A DNA stretch of 64,000 nt from Nocardia rhamnosiphila NBRC 108938 (GTDB taxonomy: Bacteria; Actinomycetota; Actinomycetes; Mycobacteriales; Mycobacteriaceae): the NCBI RefSeq assembly GCF_000720425.1, contig NZ_JOAJ01000001.1:1-64000 (forward strand). Direction: 5' to 3'. Each line of letters opens with the position of its first letter. The stretch's first letter is position 1. The notes under the pieces are model-generated. The model did no database searches and was not told where the DNA came from. It was given only the letters and a program-made list of their open reading frames with translations. A program made the position numbers and the translations under genes. Positions 59,714-64,000 of the stretch are shown here, piece by piece.

Positions 59714-60393
59714 GACCCCTCTTCCGAGGCGCAGACCACGAGCTCGCGGACCTCGCAGCCGGGCGGCTGGCCCAGCGCGAACAGCACCGTATTCGCGACA
59801 TCCGCCGGCCGGTTGAGTTTCGCGTCCGGCGGCGGCTTGTACTTCTCGGCGCGCCCGTCGAAGAACGCCGTGTGCATTCCGCCGGGGACGAGCAGGGTGA
59901 CCCCGACCTCCCCCGCGGTTTCGGCGGCGAGCGCCCGGGTGAAGCCGATGACCCCGAATTTCGACGCGCAATAGGCGGTCGCGTCGCTCGCGGCGCGGAG
60001 GCCGAGGGTGGAGGCACAGGTGACCACCGTGCCCCGGTGCCGACGCAGCGCGGGCAGCGCCGCGCGGACCACGGCCACCGTACCCAGCAGGTTCACCTGG
60101 ACCACCCGTTCCCAATCCTTGGCGGGCACCTGGTCGAGCGGCCCGCAGGCGTCGGTTCCGGCGGCGGTGAAGACACCGTCGATCCGGCCGTCGGCGGTGT
60201 CGAGGAGTTCGCGCACGGCGTTGTCGGCGGCGGCGGTATCGGCGAGGTCGGCCCGGACGAAATCGACCGTGGTCTCGGGCTGGTCCCGGTCGATCACGAG
60301 GGGGCGGCCCCCGTGTTCGAGCACCGCGGCGGTGACCGCGGCGCCGAGACCGGAAGCACCGCCGGTGATCAGGATATTTCCAGGGTTTCGCAT
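59704..60393 (-). CDS. Short-chain dehydrogenase/reductase in the heptose operon
   Basis: 229-residue classical SDR: TGGASGLGAAVT, strand-2 aspartate in LVIDRDQPE (NAD preference), serine in TCASTLGL and YCASK (Y-x3-K). It is shorter than, and different from, the HldD epimerase of Gram-negative heptose pathways. In this operon it may oxidise or reduce a sugar intermediate, but substrate is unknown. It starts 20 bases after the HldE-like gene and overlaps the GT9 gene. Confidence 0.87.
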   Translation of the reverse strand: MRNPGNILITGGASGLGAAVTAAVLEHGGRPLVIDRDQPETTVDFVRADLADTAAADNAVRELLDTADGRIDGVFTAAGTDACGPLDQVPAKDWERVVQVNLLGTVAVVRAALPALRRHRGTVVTCASTLGLRAASDATAYCASKFGVIGFTRALAAETAGEVGVTLLVPGGMHTAFFDGRAEKYKPPPDAKLNRPADVANTVLFALGQPPGCEVRELVVCASEEGSWP

Positions 60394-60413
60394 CGCACTC
60401 CTTCGTTCTCGGG

Positions 60414-61787
60414 TCAGCCGCGGGACCGGGTGACCAGCTGAGTTGTCGAGTAGCCGCGGACCGTGGGTATGAGCGCTATCTCACCGCCGTGCCGGCGGAC
60501 GACGCCGGCCTCGGGCAGATCCGCTTCCGCGTAGTCGCCGCCCTTGACCCAGACATCGGGGCGCAGTCGCTCCAGCAGGGCGGCCGGGGAGGATTCGTCG
60601 AAGATCGTGACGGCGTCGACCGAGGCCAGCTCGCCGAGCAGCCGGGCGCGATCGCGTTCGGCGACGATCGGGCGGCTCGGCCCCTTCAACCGCCGTACCG
60701 AGTCGTCGGAGTTGAGGCAGACGATCAGCGCGTCGCCCATGGCGCGGGCCTGGCGCAGCAGGCTGATATGGCCGGGATGCAGCAGATCGAAACAGCCACC
60801 GGTCGCGACGAGCCGGCCGCCGCGCGCCCGGACACCTGCCGCCACCTCGAACGCCGATCCGGAGTTCTCGGCGCGGGCGGTGCTCGCGGGTTCGGATGTG
60901 TCGCTACGGGACAGCGCGGCCGCGCCACCACCGGCGACGAACCCGGCCGCGATGCCCACGGCCCGGCCCACCGCCTCGGCCACCGTCGATCCGTCCAGCA
61001 GGGCCGCCGCCGCGGCCGAGGCGAACCGATCGCCCGCACCGCAGGTGTCGGGGGCGGCGGTGCCGAGCCGGATCTCGCCGGGCACCGGCACCGTTGCCAG
61101 CCGCTTCCCGTTGGCCAGGACAGCCCCGGCGGAGCCGAGGGTGACGGCTACGGAATCCGCGGTCCATTCGTCTCGGAGTACCTTCGCGAGTTCGTCGGGC
61201 TCGGCGTACCCGGGCGCGAACTGCCGCGCCTCGCTCATATTCGGCGAGACGAGCGCGGCACCCGGAATCGGTGCCGGCCCGCGCGGATGCGGATCCCACA
61301 CCACCGGCACCGACGGAGCGAGTTCGGTCAGCAGCCGCCGGATCCGGGGGTGTGCGGCCACGCCGCGCCCGTAGTCGGCGACCAGGATCGCCCCCGCCGC
61401 GCGCAGGACGCGCACGATCGCCGGGCCGAGCGGACCGGCCTCCGCGGTGCCGTCGCCGGTATCCAGCCGGACCAGCGACTGGCCGCCCGCGCGGACCCGG
61501 GTCTTGCGTACCGTTTCGCCGCGCAGCGCCATCGGCACCACCTCGACCTCCGGGTCGAGCAGCCGCCGCAGGCTGCGACCGCCGTCGTCGTCGGCGGTCG
61601 CGGTGACGAGCACGACCTCGGCCACCGACCGGGCCGCCAGGATCGCGGCCAGCCCGGCCCCGCCCGGGCGCAGCCGCCTGCTCCGGACATCGACCACGGG
61701 GACCGGCGCCTCGGGGCACAGCCGGGTCGCGTCGCCTTCGATATCGACGTCGAGCAGGCTGTCACCCAGGACGATCAGCGGTTTCAC
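60414..61787 (-). CDS. hldE: HldE-like bifunctional heptose-7-P kinase / heptose-1-P nucleotidyltransferase
   Basis: 457-residue two-domain enzyme. Residues 1 to about 310 form a PfkB/ribokinase domain (VVDVRSRRLRPGGAGLAAI at the substrate side and CGAGDRFASAAAAALL as the anion hole with the catalytic aspartate). Residues about 325-457 form a nucleotidyltransferase with GGCFDLLHPGHISLLRQA (H-x-G-H) and WVKGGDYAEADLPE. In Gram-negative bacteria HldE makes heptose 1,7-bisphosphate and ADP-heptose. The GTG start overlaps the GmhA stop (GTGA). Confidence 0.92.
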   Translation of the reverse strand: MKPLIVLGDSLLDVDIEGDATRLCPEAPVPVVDVRSRRLRPGGAGLAAILAARSVAEVVLVTATADDDGGRSLRRLLDPEVEVVPMALRGETVRKTRVRAGGQSLVRLDTGDGTAEAGPLGPAIVRVLRAAGAILVADYGRGVAAHPRIRRLLTELAPSVPVVWDPHPRGPAPIPGAALVSPNMSEARQFAPGYAEPDELAKVLRDEWTADSVAVTLGSAGAVLANGKRLATVPVPGEIRLGTAAPDTCGAGDRFASAAAAALLDGSTVAEAVGRAVGIAAGFVAGGGAAALSRSDTSEPASTARAENSGSAFEVAAGVRARGGRLVATGGCFDLLHPGHISLLRQARAMGDALIVCLNSDDSVRRLKGPSRPIVAERDRARLLGELASVDAVTIFDESSPAALLERLRPDVWVKGGDYAEADLPEAGVVRRHGGEIALIPTVRGYSTTQLVTRSRG

Positions 61788-62347
61788 GCCGGAATTCCCA
61801 GCGCCTCGTCGAGCGCCGCGCACAGTGTGTGCACCAGGGCGAGATGCACTTCCTGCACGGTGGCGGTGCTCGGTGCCTCCACGGCGACGGCGCGATCGCA
61901 CAGGGCCGCCAGCGGATTCGGCGCCGGCCCGGTCATGGCCCAGGTGGTGACACCGATATCGTGCGCCGCTTTCGCTGCGGCCACCACATTCTGACTGGTG
62001 CCGCTCGTGGACAGCAGGACGAGGATATCGCCGGGCCGGCCGTGGGCGCGGACCTGCCGGGCGAACAGTTCGTGCCCCCCGTAGTCGTTCAGGATGGCGG
62101 TCCCCGCGGAGGTGTCGGCATGCAGCGCGATCGCCGACAGCGGCCGTCGCTCGTTGCGGAAACGGCCGACCAGTTCCCCGGTCAGATGCTGGGCCTCGGC
62201 CGCGCTGCCACCGTTACCGCAGGCGAGCAATCGGCCGCCGTTGCGGAACACCGTGGCCAGTTCGCGCCCCCACCCGTGGATCTCCGGCGCGTGCGAACTG
62301 GTGCGCTGCAGTGCTTTGCACAGAGCCGCGAAATGCTCCTCCATCAC
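61784..62347 (-). CDS. gmhA: Phosphoheptose isomerase (SIS domain)
   Basis: 187-residue SIS-domain enzyme converting sedoheptulose 7-phosphate to heptose 7-phosphate. Characteristic are GGRLLACGNGGSAAEAQHL with LTGELVGRF, LLSTSGTSQNV (sugar-phosphate loop) and the C-terminal histidine in VQEVHLALVHTLC that binds zinc in GmhA. I choose the GTG at 62347: AGGAGG lies six bases upstream and it overlaps the GT9 stop as GTGA; the ATG three bases on is equally possible. Confidence 0.93.
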   Translation of the reverse strand: MMEEHFAALCKALQRTSSHAPEIHGWGRELATVFRNGGRLLACGNGGSAAEAQHLTGELVGRFRNERRPLSAIALHADTSAGTAILNDYGGHELFARQVRAHGRPGDILVLLSTSGTSQNVVAAAKAAHDIGVTTWAMTGPAPNPLAALCDRAVAVEAPSTATVQEVHLALVHTLCAALDEALGIPA

Positions 62348-63387
62348 GACACACCTCCTGTCTGCAGACCGGCGCACCCGCCTGCGCTGAGTTCTTTCGC
62401 CGCCAGGACGACGTCGTCCGGGGAAATCGACTCGAGGCACGGATGTCCGGCGATCGGGCATTCGCGGGCTCTGCTGTCCCGGCACGATGCGTCCTGGTCG
62501 CCCAATATCGCCACCGGCACCCCGTAGGGCGCCCACCGGGCGGCGGGGACCACCGGCGCGAACAGGGAGACGACCGGCGTTCCGACGGCCGCGGCCAGAT
62601 GCGCCGGCCCGGTATTGGGTGCCACCACGACACTCGCGTCCCGCAATACCGCGGCGAGTTCGGGCAGGGTGGTCGCGCCGCCGAGGTCGACGGCGCGACC
62701 ACCGGCCACGAGACCGGTGAGCGGCCGGTCGCCGGCGGCGCCGGTGACGATCACCCGGTATCCGGCACTCGTGAGGGCGGCGACCACGGCCGCCGACCGT
62801 GCCGGGGAAAGCTGGCGGGCCGGAACCGATGCGGCGGGGTGCACGACGATATATCCGGGCTCGCCGGTGAGATGGCCGACGTCCGGAAGCGGGCCGCGCA
62901 CCGCCAATCCGCCGTCGTCGCCCGGCGGTAGCCCGAACCCGGCCGCGGTGGCCAGCGAGAGCGCGCGCTCGGCCTCCGGCGGGTCGCCGGGGACACGATG
63001 CCGCAGATCCAGCAACGAACCCGGGTAGTCCTCGGAGATCGCGCCGATCCAGCGGACCCCGGCCATCCGCAGCACCAGCGCGAGGGGCAGCGGCGACTGA
63101 TGGAACGAGGTGAGGACGAGCGCCCGGTCCAGTTCCAGGCCGCGCAATTCCGCGACGAAGGCGTCGATATCCGGCGCGGTCACCGCCGGCGGTTCCGGGT
63201 CGATCCAGGGCGCGCACCAGGTCAGCACCCGGTCCACCCCGGGGAGCAGTTCGGCGCCCGCGCGACCCCGCGGCCCGGCCAGCAGCGTCACCGATTCGGC
63301 GTGGGCCGCGACCGCGCGCACGCAGGGACCCGCCAGCAGGACATCGCCGACGTTGTCCGTCCGCGCCACCAGGACCCGGCCCGTCAC
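62344..63387 (-). CDS. Glycosyltransferase family 9, second operon copy
   Basis: 347-residue GT-B enzyme, more diverged than the other two GT9 proteins in the window. The N-terminus reads VLVARTDNVGDVLLAGPCVRA, and the donor site SVVVAPNTGPAHLAAAVGTPVVSLFAP. A C-terminal cysteine-containing tail (SCRDSRARECPIAGHPCL) is typical of LPS heptosyltransferase II-like members. GTG start overlaps the GmhB stop and its own stop overlaps gmhA, so all are translationally coupled. Confidence 0.9.
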   Translation of the reverse strand: MTGRVLVARTDNVGDVLLAGPCVRAVAAHAESVTLLAGPRGRAGAELLPGVDRVLTWCAPWIDPEPPAVTAPDIDAFVAELRGLELDRALVLTSFHQSPLPLALVLRMAGVRWIGAISEDYPGSLLDLRHRVPGDPPEAERALSLATAAGFGLPPGDDGGLAVRGPLPDVGHLTGEPGYIVVHPAASVPARQLSPARSAAVVAALTSAGYRVIVTGAAGDRPLTGLVAGGRAVDLGGATTLPELAAVLRDASVVVAPNTGPAHLAAAVGTPVVSLFAPVVPAARWAPYGVPVAILGDQDASCRDSRARECPIAGHPCLESISPDDVVLAAKELSAGGCAGLQTGGVS

Positions 63388-63998
63388 AGCGGACCCGCCA
63401 TCGCCATCCGGACCGCCTTGGTGAGATCCGGCGCGACCCTCGCCGCGATCCGCGCGTGGCGTATCTCTTCGGGCCGGGTCCGCGCCGTGGGTACGAGGAC
63501 GGCCCGGGCGCCCGCCGACAGTGCGGCGGCCACGTCGGCGCCGGTGTCGCCGATCAGTACGCAGCGGTCGATATCGACACCGAGTTCGGCCGCGGCGCGA
63601 CGCACCATACCCGGTGCGGGTTTGCGGCATACGCAGCCCTCGTCCTCGCCGTGGACACAGACCTGCCAGGTCCCGAACGGCCCGAGCAGTTCCTCCACCC
63701 GGTCGTTGACCGCGGCCAGCTGGCCGGGGCTGATCAGTCCGCGCGCGACACCGGACTGATTGCTGACGACACCCAATTGGATTCCGGCCGCCCGCACCAG
63801 GCGCAGGGCGTCGGCGGCCCCCGGTACCGGCCGCACTCCGGCGGGGTCGGCGAGGTAGGGGATATCGACGATCAGCGTGTCGTCGCGATCGAACAGCAGT
63901 GCGTGCGGCGCGGGATGGGTGGCGCGGCGGTGGCGCAGTTCGCCGCGTATCCGGTGCCCGCACGCGGCCGGGGGGATGAGCGCGCTGGTGACCGCCAT
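63384..63998 (-). CDS. gmhB: GmhB-like HAD phosphatase (heptose 1,7-bisphosphate phosphatase)
   Basis: 204-residue HAD-family phosphatase. The nucleophile loop is FDRDDTLIVD, the second motif VVSNQSGVARG, a zinc-loop CVHGEDEGCVCRKP with C-x-C, and the last acidic pair in LIGDTGADVAAA. This layout fits GmhB/histidinol-phosphatase. Together with GmhA and HldE it completes the route from sedoheptulose 7-phosphate to ADP-D,D-heptose. The ATG at 63998 is two bases from the window edge, and the first 30 residues are not family-like, so the true start may differ. Confidence 0.85.
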   Translation of the reverse strand: MAVTSALIPPAACGHRIRGELRHRRATHPAPHALLFDRDDTLIVDIPYLADPAGVRPVPGAADALRLVRAAGIQLGVVSNQSGVARGLISPGQLAAVNDRVEELLGPFGTWQVCVHGEDEGCVCRKPAPGMVRRAAAELGVDIDRCVLIGDTGADVAAALSAGARAVLVPTARTRPEEIRHARIAARVAPDLTKAVRMAMAGPL

Positions 63999-64000
63999 CC

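Noticed and set aside
1..64000. tRNA or rRNA genes, CRISPR arrays, prophage or plasmid origin
   Set aside because: No cloverleaf, spaced direct repeats, phage structural genes or iteron-like repeats were noticed on reading.

Overview
The window is very GC-rich and densely coded. Many genes start with GTG, many neighbours share GTGA or ATGA stop/start overlaps, and several genes carry a -10 box only 6-8 nt before the start codon (leaderless transcripts). Marker proteins (RbpA with a nearly mycobacterial sequence, an actinobacterial Lnt, a SigF-family sigma factor, an IS481-type transposase end) point to a mycolata actinomycete, most likely Nocardia or a close relative. This is inferred from protein character, not from a database search.

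Layout. 1-6.7 kb: IS481 transposase tail, a NarL-type two-component system, FxsA, a PadR regulator divergent from a VOC protein with two palindromic operators between them, a PPOX-fold protein, an ADP-ribosylglycohydrolase and an APH-like kinase. 6.8-26.4 kb: amidohydrolase and lnt, then a 4512-residue four-module NRPS translationally coupled to a DrrA/DrrB-like ABC exporter, then rbpA. The NRPS-exporter block sits where related genomes usually have ppm1 beside lnt. 26.8-30.5 kb: small zinc-finger-like protein, multi-pass membrane protein, M23 peptidase, ArsR regulator, GT9 glycosyltransferase.

30.7-38.1 kb: a cobalamin riboswitch followed by a compact operon encoding a Dpp/Nik-type importer (Tat lipoprotein binding protein, two permeases, one double ATPase) with a methyltransferase gene inside it. 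Next come a leaderless small ORF and an NtaA/SnaA-type flavin monooxygenase gene. 38.1-45.6 kb: a SnoaL/LLM/SDR operon divergent from a TetR gene, a PAP2 membrane enzyme, a second TetR facing an MFS-hydrolase pair, and a coiled-coil protein. 45.9-57.3 kb: small secreted and membrane proteins, a SigF-family sigma gene behind its own type of promoter, an SDR lacking the YxxxK motif, a GlxA regulator with a divergent MFS gene, a serine-hydrolase-like secreted protein, a rhodanese/membrane pair under twin operators, a GAF-ANTAR protein and a STAS protein. 57.5-64.0 kb: an overlapping minus-strand operon for nucleotide-activated heptose and UDP-sugar metabolism (GmhB-like, GT9, GmhA, HldE-like, GT9, Ugd), probably feeding a cell-envelope or exported glycan.

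The two most unusual systems are the B12-riboswitch-controlled importer/methyltransferase operon and the Ser-starting NRPS with exporter, whose leader carries a SigF-like promoter. No tRNA, rRNA or CRISPR array was seen.
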